Positions 47,958 through 61,404 of a stretch of DNA of 64,000 bases are shown here, piece by piece. The stretch is from Phoronis australis (lineage: Eukaryota > Phoronida > Phoronidae), in contig NMRA01000125.1 in the NCBI GenBank assembly GCA_002633005.1, forward strand, positions 839,566 to 903,565. Reading direction: 5' to 3'. Position 1 is the first letter of the stretch. Each line of letters starts with the position of its first letter. A program made the position numbers and the translations under genes. Under the pieces are notes generated by a model. That model did no database searches. It worked only from the letters and a program-made list of their open reading frames with translations, and was not told the DNA's origin.

Positions 47958-49054
47958 AGGGAACCCCACCCTCTCTCCCCGACCTGTTACTCAGCATTAT
48001 GAAAACTTATTTTCGAAACCGCGAATTGACAGTTCACACACATGTAGTCATCGATTAGCACACATACAACTGCAATTATTCAAGTTTATGCATGTTGTGC
48101 ACCAATACTGGTGCTAGTCGCAACGATGAAGAGCACACGAATTCTCAAACCGCTCAACTTGCGAAGAAATTAACAACGCCCTTGTTCAGTCGTGAAGTAC
48201 GTTGGAGTTCAGCAGCATACACCAACAGCCGACAATACTTCGAGTTTTCCTAGTCGAACACGTTCACCTCCGCCGAGTTCCGATGCAGAACCCCACATAA
48301 CCTCCTGAATTCAATATGTTATACAATGATTCCGAATTTCCATATTTAATGAGACACAAATCGCAGTGTATGCAAATATACGTTACCATGACCTCATCCA
48401 ACGTCACTGAAGGAGTCGCGGACAGCGCTTCCACTGGTGGAGAAATACGTTATCAATATTTTTTCAACCTAGTAATCTGAACAGCAATATCCCCGCCTTT
48501 CGCTTCCATATGGATTCTAATTGGTGAAGGCAAATACTAATGGCTAAGTGATTAGCTAGCGTCTTTAGCAGAAGGTTCTGGAATTCACGCCAACACTCCT
48601 AAACGCTTCAAATCGTCTGTGTACTTGCATACAACGTGCAGACGGTCGCGAGTAGACTGATTTTTTGTGAGTGCAGACTTTTTAAGTGGAGGCAAGCTGA
48701 CTGACAGGATTCTCTTAACATATTTTTTAGATAATTTGATGACTCAGTCCTCGTGATCGACTTACACAAACATGTTCATCACTCGTGCAACATTAATCGA
48801 CCGAGAACAATAGATTTGCTTACGGATTAATGCAACGACTCGACCAGAATGCAGTCTCTTTTCAGGGTTTTATTTGGAAATATTCACGCGATGTATTAAG
48901 GAAAAATAAAATTTGGTTCAATACTTTTCTGTCGATATCACTACTTCACGGTAAGTAAAACAGTTTGAAATTCTAACCAAATAAACGAATGAAGTGTAAC
49001 GGAAGTTGATATCGCGTTCTAATACACAGATCTCCCTCCTAGGAGAAACCTGCA
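47958..49054. other. Intergenic, nothing recognised
   Basis: No coding signal or clear repeat was seen on either strand. Confidence 0.5.
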
Positions 49055-49194
49055 GGAGCGGATCCAGTATATTTTTAAAAGGGGAGGGGTCGAATCAAGG
49101 ATTTTTCAAAAAGGGAGGCCCGAATCAACAATTTGATAATTATAGATTTGATATCACTAAAATCCGCCCGCGCGAGGGGTAAAAAGGAGGCCCG

Positions 49195-49596
49195 NNNNNN
49201 NNNNNNNNNNNNNNNNNNNNNNNNNNNNNNNNNNNNNNNNNNNNNNNNNNNNNNNNNNNNNNNNNNNNNNNNNNNNNNNNNNNNNNNNNNNNNNNNNNNN
49301 NNNNNNNNNNNNNNNNNNNNNNNNNNNNNNNNNNNNNNNNNNNNNNNNNNNNNNNNNNNNNNNNNNNNNNNNNNNNNNNNNNNNNNNNNNNNNNNNNNNN
49401 NNNNNNNNNNNNNNNNNNNNNNNNNNNNNNNNNNNNNNNNNNNNNNNNNNNNNNNNNNNNNNNNNNNNNNNNNNNNNNNNNNNNNNNNNNNNNNNNNNNN
49501 NNNNNNNNNNNNNNNNNNNNNNNNNNNNNNNNNNNNNNNNNNNNNNNNNNNNNNNNNNNNNNNNNNNNNNNNNNNNNNNNNNNNNNNNNNNNNNNN
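49195..49596. other. Assembly gap (402 N)
   Basis: The gap is bounded on the left by a GGCGGATCC-family fragment and on the right by a triplet microsatellite, which probably caused it. Confidence 1.
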
Positions 49597-49599
49597 GCT

Positions 49600-49669
<70 letters not shown>

Positions 49670-49918
49670 GTGTGGTGACGGTGATGGTGATGGTGATGAT
49701 GATGATGATGACGATGATGGTGTGGTGACGGTGATGATGAAGGCGATGACGATGATGATGTGGCGATGGTGATGGTGAAGATAATCGTGGTGGTAATTGT
49801 GGGTGATGATGGTGAGTGACGACAACCATGATTCTGATGATGGAGGTGATGATGACGATGGTGATGACGACGATAATGATTAAAGTGACGATGGTCATGA
49901 TGACGATGATGATGGTGG
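49597..49918 (+). repeat. GCT/GAT trinucleotide microsatellite with degenerate tail
   Basis: Pure GCT then GAT units to about 49668, then a decaying GATGGTGAC-type array. His-rich and Ile-rich frames on the minus strand are products of the repeat. Confidence 0.95.
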
Positions 49919-50974
49919 AATGTACAAAATGCGTCAGTACCTGTATGTTCTGCAATGGTTTCCACAGTCTCAGTGACAAACACAGTTACCCTAGCGATCT
50001 ACATGTATTTATATCCACGGACAGCACACTGATCTCATAATCGAACATGTGCACAAGCACATGTACAACCTACATGTATCAATTCATATCCACCTCTCAA
50101 ACACAAGTCGCCCAAGCTTGTCTACGAACAATAGGGTTAATTCACAAAACGCTTATTCATTTGCGCTTCCGGTAGATTTTCGTTATCGTAAACAGCAGAT
50201 CACATTTTAATTACGGATAACACTCGGGGATGCTATGTAAAAATACTGAAACAATACAGGTAAGACCTCACGTGTTTGAATGTGGAGATAGGTTGTATCA
50301 AAAAGACCACGAATGTATTGTACCGCAATGACGTCTAAAGTAATCTCGTGTCAGCAAAATTTAATTTGGTTTATGTGTACCTGTCAATTCAACATTATAT
50401 TGTAGCTGAAATTACATTATCGGTTTAAATCAATCCAACCATAGTTTCACTGAACAATTTCACAACAATTACATTGGCCAAACACTGAATGGTTGTAGAC
50501 TGCAGCTGTTTTGCACAAGGGAAATTCACTACGTGTATTGGAACAGGTTGTGCGTGCACTGCAGCCACATTGCAGGGAAACGTCCGGAGGAAAGTACGAA
50601 AGGATAGGCCCAATGTAAATTTAGTCTATAAATGTTACCTAACAGAGACTAGGCGGTTCCGCGATCCTGGATCATAAAAATGACATCGAGTAACTTTGCA
50701 ACAAGGACAAGATTGATCAACTCATCGCAATAGTTTTCTTTTAACATTAATTCCATTTTGATGTCCCGTGAGTAACTTCACAACATTGGTTCTGTACTCA
50801 CTAAGTTTGTCGTGAAATGCTCAGTACCGATCAGCTTCACCTATTTTGTAACTCTTCTAATAAGAAGTGAAAGCATCAGTCAGGGACTTGACTGCCGGTA
50901 CAGGTATTTTCGACTTGCACGAAACCGACTGCGCGCAGGTTGGTGGGATCAGGTTCATATTGTAAAGAATAATA

Positions 50975-51090
50975 CATGGGCGGCGCACCTTAAGGGGGCT
51001 GAGGATATAGCAGTGAAAGTTTCAGTGCTGTGCCGCCTATGGTTACATATAGGCAGCGCACCATAAGGGGTTGAGGGTTATCATAGCTCG
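50975..51090 (+). mobile_element. GGCGCACC hairpin-repeat family, copy 4 (two units)
   Basis: GGGCGGCGCACCTTAAGGGG, a CAGTGCTGTGCCGCC end, then a second start GGCAGCGCACCATAAGGGG. Confidence 0.6.
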
Positions 51091-51246
51091 ATCCACACTT
51101 ATTGCAGTCAGTGCCCATGTAATATAGCTACCAATATCGATGAGCATGATCAGGCACGAGAATTTCGCGACGTGTCTCATATTTCCCAAAGTGTTGTGCT
51201 TTCTTAAATTTCATATTTGTGTCTACGAATTTCCGTCCAGACATAT

Positions 51247-51320
51247 CATGGGCGCCATAGGGGGCTGGGAGGGCGTGGGCTATGCCCCCCCCACTTATTT
51301 CAGTGCCGCTGCGCCGCCAA
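51247..51320 (+). mobile_element. GGCGCACC hairpin-repeat family, copy 5
   Basis: GGGCGCCATAGGGGGCTGGG, then CCCCCCCACTTATTTCAGTG and CTGCGCCGCC. Confidence 0.6.
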
Positions 51321-53870
51321 TGCTTATTACAAAATGTACAATATCCGCAGCGTTTTGTATTAATAGCAGGTACGGGTGCAGCAATGTCGCGATTTAACTC
51401 AGCTGCATACAGGTCGACCTATGAACGCTGGGCCGACTTGATCTTCTGAGCAGCGCCAGCCTATATATATAGAGACATGCGTCATCAGCTGAACCTGGTT
51501 GCTTTAGAAGCCGGTGGAGTGCAACAATTAACGACATCACATTACTGATCAGTGCCCAAGCACGTTGCCATGGTTGGTGACCGAATGCACCAGATGACGT
51601 GCAACAATCAGGAATCGAGCATACTCGAAAAAAAAATTATCTCGAAATTATTTTTGACATTTTCCATTGACCCTTAGCACACAATCGAGACACTGCGTTT
51701 AGTTTCCAGTGCTCGATACGGTTAATGATAATGGGTGTTTAGACCACGTGCGCACTTGATGACCCCTACAATGAGATTCCGCGGGCTACAAACCCGAGTA
51801 AAGAATTAAGATTTCGAGTTGACTCAAACATCTACGGTGTTATAACACTGGGGTAATCATGTGCAAGCCATGGTTACACAGTCATCTAACTAAACGTGAA
51901 CTCGAGACCAGAATAATAGACACTTAGTTTGAGTCCGCACATAAGTAGAACTGAAAAGGTAAACATAATTTCTAGTACAATTAAACTTAGACCCCGGCCG
52001 ACGAGCCCTGAGATGTCTTCATAAAAAGTGACTCAGGACTTTAGAAATTTGAGCTGACACTCCACACAACACTTTCAGAAAAATAATAAAATCTCACTGT
52101 AGGAAAATACAAAGTCTCTGCTCGTTATCGAGCTTATTCGAATGAATTATTCCAAAGGTTGTAATGTATAAATAATAACACGGTTGAATCTGTCTTTAGT
52201 AACTGTGTGGCGGCGTACATGTAAGACCACACTTCTGCCTTAGTCAATTTTCACCAGACTCCTGAGCTGTTGCGTGAAGTGAGTTTCTTGCGAGAAAAGT
52301 GAGACCGTACGAGAGATCGCCACGCATTAACAGCGAAGCACATGGGATTGATCTACTAGATCAAGTTTACTCGCGAGTGTCTTGCGACCACGGAACGTAG
52401 GCCTACCTCAGATTTGCAACGCAGTCATGCAAGTTTTTTAAACACTACAGCCCATACATGGACATTCAAGTTCATATGAGAGCATACAACACTCCTTGTC
52501 GGCATAAAATGAGCAGGAACAATTACACATTACCCCATTAATCACAACACTGTGTATAGCCACTTGGTCGGCGTAATGGCAGTCATTCCAAGACTGCGCA
52601 TAAACTTATAATTTTCTCATTGAAATATAAACATGTATATGCCATACGGTATAGCCTTGACTTGTAAGTTTCTTTATAACCATGTTTGAACTTCGAAATG
52701 CTAACGAGAAGACCAGACTTAAAAATGGGAATGAGGGACGATAAAGGGAAAGGGCAGGAAGGCCGAAAACAAGAGGACAGGGGAGATTATATGGGAAAAA
52801 CGGGGTTGTGACGTACTTGTATCTCTTACTTCACTTTACGGGTGTTACCTGAGCTGTATGTTGGCACTTGCTGTCCTTTGTAAATAATTATCCTGATGAT
52901 GTCTAATGAATAGACGGAACGCTGATTGAACATGAACTTTTTTATTTGTGCGGCGATCGTCCATTTTTTAATGGAAAGAGTTATTAAGTGCCACTGTTTT
53001 GTTGCGTGTCTAACGTTAGCCGTCACCACTGCCCTTTAAACATGTACGCTTTCACGAATAACAACAAATCAAATTTCAGTTAAAAGTAACTTTTCTCCAC
53101 TGAGAAAATGTGGATTAATCGTTATTCGACGCAGTTGCTCAGCGGTATAGTGAACGATACTTCTCACTAAGTTGATGCTCACTGCAGTTTTAATGGCCGC
53201 ATACTAATAAATCACTAGGCTGAATCGAAGATGTCACATGTACTTTTACAACCCGGTCGTCCTTACACTGCTCGTCCTTTCCTCACTTCGATTTTTCTGG
53301 TGTGGCGTTTTCATCGTCCTAGCTTCACGTCATATTGGACGATGAAGCCTCATGATCACTGTATAAAACAATTTTGCGCTGAAGGAATCGATACACCCAC
53401 CTACAGTGAAATGCGCAGTATTCACTTTTTATACTACGCCAACAGCACGTGTCGTTATTCCTTATTGAAAGTAAGTTGAATTGTCCATAGCAATGCACTA
53501 TTAGGGTTTCTCGTAGCCTTGTTCTTTTGTGTTCGTATTGTCTATTGTTTAATGAATGCAGTGAAGGTGTAACATAATTTTTTGATATTTTTCTGTGTTG
53601 GCCTCGGATTTTCATGTGCCGGGTTATTTTATTAACCCTTTTTACAACGTTTGTGTTTTACTGAATGTGTTTTTTTTAGTTTTACAGGAGGCCTTTCTCA
53701 AAAGATCTATCAACTTATCCACCATCTGAAGCCCAGCTCAGAAATCTAAGTCACGTTCAATTTGACGCCAGCTGGAGAGCAGAGCAAAACCAAACTACGA
53801 TTATTCCAGCAAGACTTGAAAAAGCTTAGCGTAATACACCCTTACGGCCAAGTCGTGATCTTAGGCACAC
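51321..53870. other. Intergenic, nothing coding recognised
   Basis: Short frames only; no domain or splice-consistent exon was identified. Confidence 0.5.
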
Positions 53871-53872
53871 AC

Positions 53873-53875
53873 TCA

Positions 53876-53910
<35 letters not shown>
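53873..53910. repeat. (TC)n(AC)n microsatellite
   Basis: A short CT run passes directly into about 13 AC dinucleotides. Confidence 0.95.
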
Positions 53911-53911
<1 letters not shown>

Positions 53912-56827
53912 GCAGCAGAACACATCAATCACCTTATCGTGGTTTCAGCAAGACTTCTTACCTGAACATTCACGTGTTTACCGGGCCAAATTAGTCCGTG
54001 AACGTCTCCCTCCCACACACTTTGCTCCTGGAACGGTTTAACTTCAAGATTGATCACCTAGACTCTTCACCGCGATCAGATTCCGTCATTGTTTCACATT
54101 AGATTCCAGTTAAAACACAGACTGGACTCGGCTGCATTTCATTAATGCGGGATCAGCTGCTTCGTGTGACGTCACGTCTTGGAGAAAATCTATTAATGAG
54201 CTAACAACCGGGCGGACGGTAAACTCAGGCATAACAGGATGGCTGAGATGTTAACAGTTTTATCGACCCGTCCATCGTCATTTCTAATGTACAACAGGCT
54301 TTGGGGTACTAGGGTGAGGCTATTTTTTCAAATTTGATGAGTATTTGACGAAAAATAGTTTACACAATTGAACTGCTGGATAAAGACTGCAAACAGAAAA
54401 AAAAAAAAAATGTTAACTCCACTCGGCAGTAGAGTTCAACAATTAGGTAAAACTATAGGCCTCCACAATAAGAAACAGTGCAAACATTTAATATGCATTT
54501 CATTTCGTCCTAAGCGCAGATATTAATTTCCTGCCTCAAGGAAAAAATATATTAGCTGCGCTTTGCACGTCTTGTACTTGAAATCAATAAAACAAAAAGG
54601 TCACAAAGGAAGTGATCTGGGAATCGAAAGACCAAGCTCGTAGCTGGGGTTTCCGTGCGCCTGCACTTCGCGAGACTACTAGTCAGTCAGCGCGCCATGC
54701 GGCAATTAAGTGCTGAATACAACCCGGCGTATCTCGTGTGTCCGGCGAGCTATACACTATATAGTGACGCGGACTGGCCATCCGGCTTTTCACAGAATAA
54801 ATCGCAACCAAGCCATACATGTCTCGTTGTTGAAATAGGCCCATGAGCTGACTTCAAACACACATGCATTTTGGGGTAGAATGCTGATAAGCCAAGCAAA
54901 GTGCTTCTATTGTGGTAGTGAAACAATTAAGGGAAGGCTCTAGAGTTCCGCTCGAGATACATACTCATTGTCTGACGGAAATATTCACTGAGCTGTTTAA
55001 CAGTGGCAATATTGTTTATGCTGTAAGGGGCTTTGCGAATGCAGAACGGAGATAACTTAGATGACAATTTGTTTGGGGTGAAGGAAGCCAGACTACCGGG
55101 GTAAAAAAATATGTTTACAGAAAGTATTCTAGAATTAGTATTTGGCGTTCACCAGTGGTAAAAATTTTAATTATCTTTACCACCACGAGGAAACCAATGC
55201 ATTCTCCGCTTTGATATCATGCGGTATTGACGTAAACGTCATTGATTAGGCCTCGCGCGCCGGTACATTTACCTCAGTGGCTCAGATGCCATGAGCGAGT
55301 CCAGCAAGTTAAGTTGGACGCCGGCATGACAATGACCGAAAGCAAAGACAGGCACTGTGCGACACCTTCCCAAAACTTACTGAAAAGGGAATGTAGGCGC
55401 CACGTTGTCCGCTTATTTTTTAGCTAGGTAGATACGTCCCACTGAAGAAAATACTAAATCTCAGGCTCTAGGTGCCTTTCATCATAGCACATTGACGTAA
55501 GACTTGAAGTTCGATTTGTAGGCTTTAGAAAATATTGTTACTGCAGTACGTATTACATCTGTACATTTATGTATACAAACACTGAGTACTGGTGGATGTC
55601 ATCTTCAAAGCGCCGCACAGTCAGTTTACCGAAGTCTCGAGGAGATACGCCGCCCGCGCACAAAGGCAATAATATGCGCATACATGTGCTGGTAACTTGC
55701 TCGATCGCGGGTTCTGATGGCTCACCATTGAACTAATCAACCTATTTGTTTCCATAGAGGGGGCAAAACTTTCCTCTGAATCAAGTCCGTAGTAATTAGC
55801 TTCGACATGTTTTTGAACTCAACGGAGAAAATTCATGCATAACTATACACTCAGTGTAGTTTTTTACTTACTAACGTTGTAACCTAAAAGCCCGAGTGTA
55901 TTCCTAAAGTCGCGTCACCAGAGGGCAGTCGAATCCGGCCACACCGCCAGTATAGTCGGTATCGCATCGAACTGACCACCCGTTCAGTTTTTACACAACA
56001 AGCTTTCCCCATAACAAATTTTGAAGTACTCTTAAGATTCTTCCGGTGGAAATTTCAACTAATTTTGCCATAATCACAACTTTGAATACAGTTAGTCTTC
56101 AAGCGTGCCGATCAAAGCTGTTATTATTGTACGGGAGTCATTTCTCGCATCCTGTCACAAGTGGGGACATGTGTCTTGATATCATTGCGACGATTTCATG
56201 AAAACGTGAGGATTTATTGGACAACTGTGTGCCTTCCCACGTGGATATAATTTACCTCTCTGCTATAAACATGAATGTTTCGTTGTTGATGCAGCGCTTC
56301 CGTAATCACCGACTATTTACCATCGGATGCTGCACTGCCACAAATTTGTACATGTTAATGTGCCAAATTCTATGGGTTCTGAGTGGGGCTTGAATCGCAC
56401 CACATAATACATGTACGTCTGTGTTTTTATTATCAATGCAACTACATTATTCTCCCCGGCAGATGCACATGTTCATCGTATTCTATGACCTGTCTGTCAC
56501 ACACTGACTGTCAGTCTTCTACAAACTACATGTAGACGTGACGTGACAGTACAAGTCACCTGTGATTTCTGAAACTCCGTCAATCATTTTGAAAAGCAAA
56601 TTATTTCATAGTATAATATGCCAGGTAATAGATTAGTATTTTATTGACCAACGTGCACAAAACTGTTCAACTGCTTCAGCTCCATACTTGAATGAGACCA
56701 CCATGGAAACAGGTTTCTAGCGTTATGGTGATTTCCCGTTTTATTCATGTGGTTGTGTGTCGCACCCGCTCTACATGCGTTTAACAGAATATAGCGAATT
56801 AAACCAAAATTGAATGTAAGCACTGAC
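53911..56827. other. Intergenic, nothing coding recognised
   Basis: A CTCF-like site TCACCAGAGGGCAG (13 of 14 consensus positions) lies at 55915-55928. No gene was recognised. Confidence 0.5.
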
Positions 56828-56939
56828 CTATAAGATCCCGGCACTCGGATTTCAAATGCAGTCAGTTCACGCGTGTCCGTGAGACCCACGTTGGTGTCGT
56901 CCTCTACCTGGCCCACGTCCGTGAACATATGTTGCACAC
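56828..56939 (-). CDS. Candidate orphan coding exon
   Basis: On the minus strand a pyrimidine-rich acceptor ending TCTGCCAG is followed by 112 nt in phase 1 to phase 2, then the donor GTCAGT. The peptide includes VQHMFTDVGQVEDDTNVGLT and ELTAFEIRVPGSY. Third positions are strongly G/C, as in the real exons of this window and unlike nearby intergenic DNA. No partner exon was found, and I do not recognise the family. Confidence 0.4.
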
Positions 56940-58734
56940 CTGGCAGACCAATTAGGAGGAACAAATTTTGATTTGAATTCAACCCAGCTTAAGACACAAG
57001 CTATCTACCTTAAGAAGGACATCTTGTGATCTTGGATTAACCTAATACTTACATGTACATGTAAAGCAATAAGCGACAGTGCCATCGTTGAAAACCTTTT
57101 TTACTTCATTGGTGTGGAACTTTCATTTGCTTTTCAACTATAAGGTGTTAGCGTCCCTAATTACACATGGTGAAATCATGGACGGATTAGAGTTGATTGG
57201 ATTGATTACTTCAAAGGGAACACTTTCCGCCGCCAACTAGATTTACTCCAAGCAATCACAATGGTCTACATTAACTATGGCATTTTTCAACACCAGAAAT
57301 TGGGTCAAACAGAGGTCAGTTCTGTGTTCCCACTCACACCACTAAAGAGTTGCACATCGTATATTTCAAATGATATAACGCTCTGCATATTAAGAGAAAA
57401 AAAAACAAGCAAGAAATATATTTTTGGAGATAGCACAGTTTGCAGCTGAAAGAAGATACCCACGCCCAGCTCTAGAAAAATAAACTCTGAGTGGTGTAGA
57501 CAAGAGCAGGAACTCACTGAGTGACACAACAACACATTGTAGTTACTCCCGTATTATTGTCAGGTTGGTACACCTCTTATACGCCAAAGGTAGATATCTG
57601 TGGATCATTTGTACAATGTCAGATTTTAGCCAAACCATCTAATACACAAAAGATAAAGAAAAAAGTCCATGATGAAATTCATATTATCATATTAAGTTTA
57701 GGTCTCCATACATTCGGACATGCTTTGAAGAGCACCACCAGCTGTGTTAAGAAAACAAACCAAGAGAACAAGGCTACAAAACAACATCTCATCTTCTCAG
57801 TATAGAATGCCAATTAGATGCCAAGCATACAAGATATATCAAGGTGCAGATGGGTTGAAGTATTGTGCTTGTTGTTGAGCTAGAGTTACTGGGCTGCATA
57901 AAGGTTGAAAGACAATGGAACTCAAGACAGCCTGCCAGAGTTGGGTTTTGATTAATGGCAAAATATGAATGTGGATGCCATCATTCGCCAAAATAGTGAA
58001 CACAGGTGGCAATTGTATTTGACATTGAAGCCATTCTGATAACATTCCTTAGTTTTGGCCTCAGCAAAACCCAATGCAGAGCCTATCATTTACGATAAAC
58101 CCAGCGTATACTATGTGCCTGCATACAATGGAAGGTTAATTTCTATACAGCTCATTTCACATATCATTTCTTCAAAATGGCCGGTGTTGAGAGGCTGAGA
58201 CTAAGCGTCACACTTGGCAAATAATAATTTCATTGAACACGGGATGTAACACTTGACACAGACATCGCAATTAACTTCATCAAAATTGGGGAAGCTTAAA
58301 TACTACCAAAGTGTACAACTACTGCAAGAACTTGGAATCTCACCAGTGAACAATATATTTCACTAAAAATTAGGTTGTCTCACCCGATGTGTGACCACTC
58401 TATCTCATTCCCAAAGTTACAAGGGCAACTTATGTGAAATCACACAACATCATGCTAATAAAGGCGAGATCTCACAAGGGTTTCACTAGCAACCATGTCA
58501 CCTTACTGACAAACTCTAACAAACTGACCACCATTGAAAGTGATTGGACCACAATACGGGAATGTTGCATCAGGACAATTTTCTCACTAGAAGTGTCTTG
58601 AGCATGACCAGCACTGAATGACCCATGTGAGTGCATAGACAAGACGGGCGCAGACTGGCATCACTGGTATGTGAGAAGCCTCACCGTGGCCAATGCCAGA
58701 ATGAAGGTCAGCTAAACACAACATTCCTATGTTA
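56940..58734. other. Region between the orphan exon and the MRPL43 stop
   Basis: Includes the MRPL43 3' UTR at its right end. No clear AATAAA was found on the minus strand, and no other gene. Confidence 0.45.
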
Positions 58735-61404
58735 CTATTTTTCTAGTTCTGATGTCTTTCCAACTTCATCACTCTTCTCGATAATGCTTAAATTTTTTGC
58801 GGCCTCAAACATTTCCAGCAACTGTTCCGTGCCAGTGACCTCCAGCTTAGGGGCTTTGAAACGTTCAAAATCGGGAAACTCAATAAGGTTCAACGAGGTG
58901 TCCTTATTCGTGAATGGGGTCCAGGTCCCTTGAATACTGGGTGTCTCTGTTCGCCAGTACTTGCGTAGTCTCACAGTTTTAACTCCTGACTGTGTGCGTA
59001 AAAGCTCAACCCATTTACAAATGTCCTCCATGTTATAATTGCGACACTGCACAGCGTGAGTATTGCCATTCACTGCAAAAGAAAAAAACATACCGGTAGT
59101 CCATGATCACAAGCCAAACAAAACTATGAAAAATACTATAGTTTGGGACACAATGTCAGTTCAGACTGGTATCATAGCAGAGACTACACAGATCCAATCA
59201 ATTCTGGCTTATTACTTGTCATAGAAATGAATTTGAGTAACTTAGACTGGCTCTCCCAACAAGAGCACTCATTGGTTTCTTGATCACAATAATTTTCTTT
59301 TGCTTCCAATTTCATGGTGATGTCAGCTGGGTAATGACAGAAGTTATAATCTCAGTGTCTGTGTATACGGCTATTGTGTTTAGTACATGCACAGCACTGA
59401 CATGACACTTACACGTATCACACTAGTCAATGTCTGTGTATACTGCGTTGATGGTTAGTTCACAGTATTAAATAGACAGCACTGACATGACACTATAGCA
59501 CTAGTCAGTGTCTGTGTATACTGCACTGATGGTTATTTCATAGTGAATGCACAGCACTGACATGACACTATCACACTATTCAGTGTCTGTGTATACTGCA
59601 CTGGTGGATATTTCATAGTAAATGCACAGCACTTCACGTGACACCAATCACACCAGTCAACTCAAGTGACTATCCAAATAAGGAAGTCAACACAGGAACT
59701 TTCAACTCACATGAAGCAGACAGGAGACGGGAACAATGCTACATGGTAGACAAGAGGAATTCTAAATTGAACTTCTTTAAAAATAACTCCTTAAGGAAGT
59801 GCTGGGATATGCAATACGGGTTTCTAAAGGAGTACCGGAACATTTTTCTGAAAGAATCCCAAGGGCACTTTTTGGATGCAGTCAGTTTGGAAAAATGAAA
59901 ATCCCTGGCACCAGAACTTTCCGGAACCAGTGTGGTGCTTTAATTCTTATTGAAATGGCATATTAACTTTTTTAGTTCATTCACTATCAATATCATGCAG
60001 CCCTATTTATTATCAAAACATAACATAACTTACAATAGTCACCAACGAGCCGAGGGTCTCGGTGGCGCCGGGGTTGAAGATAAACTGCAATACCAGGGTT
60101 CCGTCTGGCAAAGTCCAGCAATTCATTTTCGATGAAATCTCTGGAAATAGAATATTCAGGGTATTTATTAAACAGAATTGAAGAAGTTACCCACAGTTCC
60201 TGTGGCGATTTTACCGAAGCAAAAGACGTGATGTGCAGCTTTCTCATCAGTGCTATCTGTTGCCAAGAGCATATAAAAGAAGCGATTGCAGACGTCCACA
60301 TATTGCAGACGTCCACATATTGCAGACGTCCACATATTGCAGACGTCCACATATTGCCAATATGAATAAATATAACAAGCGAAAGCATGGGTACCAGCTG
60401 ATCGCAAGATGAACTATTCATGGAGACTAATGCACCCATAACTTATAGAGCAGTGGTGAGAAAGTGTACTTATGTTTGATTTTTTGGCTCAAAAGAAAGG
60501 GGAAAACGCCATGCAAGTCAGTAAAACAGACATAGTGACTATTTTATTGTAGGTTGAAAAACATAAAAGTTAGCAATGCACTCGGAAACCATTGTTTGTT
60601 TGTAAACAGTGAAGTCTTGTACTAAGGCGTAATGAATGGTTTGTAAACATTACGTTGTCCCCATGTAAGATCATGTAGAAACAGACAATAAAGAGTGCAC
60701 AAATTCTCTCATAACAAAACACGAATGACATGAGACAAAACATAGGGGATAACTGCTGTGAAGCCAAGTAAGTAAGAAGTGTGGCAGCGACAGGTCTGAA
60801 GAATTATATTATGTGATGGAAGCCAGAAGGAGAGAAATTTAACAAATGGACTGACGTCACCCAGGCTATTAAGTCGATGGATTGACGTCACCAAGGCCGG
60901 CCAAAAGCCAGTACGAAACTGGCCAGTCTCCTTCCGCATCTGTAAAAAGGTGGCCCGCGAGGAAAAAAGAACACTTCAAATCTAAATAAAGGGGTGGTGC
61001 ATTACCTGGTGCCGAAATGGGCGCAACGAATGTCTGAAGTGGGGCAAGAGAGACGGAATTTGTGTGAACTATCCGGCAAAGGCCAACAAAAACAACGTTG
61101 GTTCCTGGTATTTACATCTGCTCATTTNCTTTTTGGATGCAAAGTCAGTTTTGAAAAATGAAAATCCCTGGCATCAGAACTTTCCGGGACCAGTGTGGTG
61201 CTTTAATTCTTATTGAACTGGCATATTAACTCTTTTAAGTTCATTCACTATCAATATCATGCAGCCCTATTTATCATCAAAACATAACATAACTTACAAT
61301 AGTCACCAACGAGCCGAGGGTCTCGGTGGCGCCGGGGTTGAAGATAAACTGCAATACCAGGGTTCCGTCTGGCAAAGTCCAGCAATTCATTTTCGATGAA
61401 ATCT
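58735..61404 (-). CDS. MRPL43: Mitochondrial ribosomal protein L43 (mL43), 5' partial
   Basis: The terminal exon 59072-58735 and the preceding 107-nt exon (60140-60034, second copy 61404-61298) encode the thioredoxin-like L51/S25/CI-B8 domain. The middle exon has DFIENELLDFARRNPGIAVY, matching the DFARRNPG motif of animal MRPL43, and the last exon continues LNGNTHAVQ, VRLRKYWRTETPSIQGTWTP and FTNK, matching the family's PSIQGxWxPFTNK motif. Introns are GT-AG, in phase 2 before the middle exon and phase 1 after it. mL43 is a structural protein of the mitochondrial large ribosomal subunit. The first exon, which should encode about 45 residues, was not found and probably lies beyond 64000. The C-terminal tail after the domain is longer and more acidic than I expect from vertebrates. 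Confidence 0.93.
59353..59657 (+). repeat. 75-78-bp tandem repeat, 4 copies
   Basis: Units start CARTGTCTGTGTATAC at 59353, 59428, 59506 and 59581 and share CAGCACTGACATGACAC. They lie in the last MRPL43 intron. Confidence 0.85.
60034..60140 (-). CDS. MRPL43: MRPL43 middle exon, copy A
   Basis: Acceptor CTATTTCCAG, donor GTAAGT. Encodes 35 full codons plus split codons at both ends. Apparently identical in sequence to copy B. Confidence 0.9.
60288..60355 (+). repeat. 17-bp minisatellite, 4 copies
   Basis: GCAGACGTCCACATATT repeated exactly four times in MRPL43 intron. The duplicate locus has three. Confidence 0.97.
61298..61404 (-). CDS. MRPL43: MRPL43 middle exon, copy B
   Basis: Same exon and splice sites as copy A, 1264 bp away. 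If both were spliced in, the frame would break because 107 is not a multiple of three, so at most one can be used. Confidence 0.85.

Noticed and set aside
49075-49983. Long His-rich, Ser-rich and Ile-rich open frames
   Set aside because: They are the translated GAT/GCT microsatellite plus an N gap, open in all frames; not a gene.
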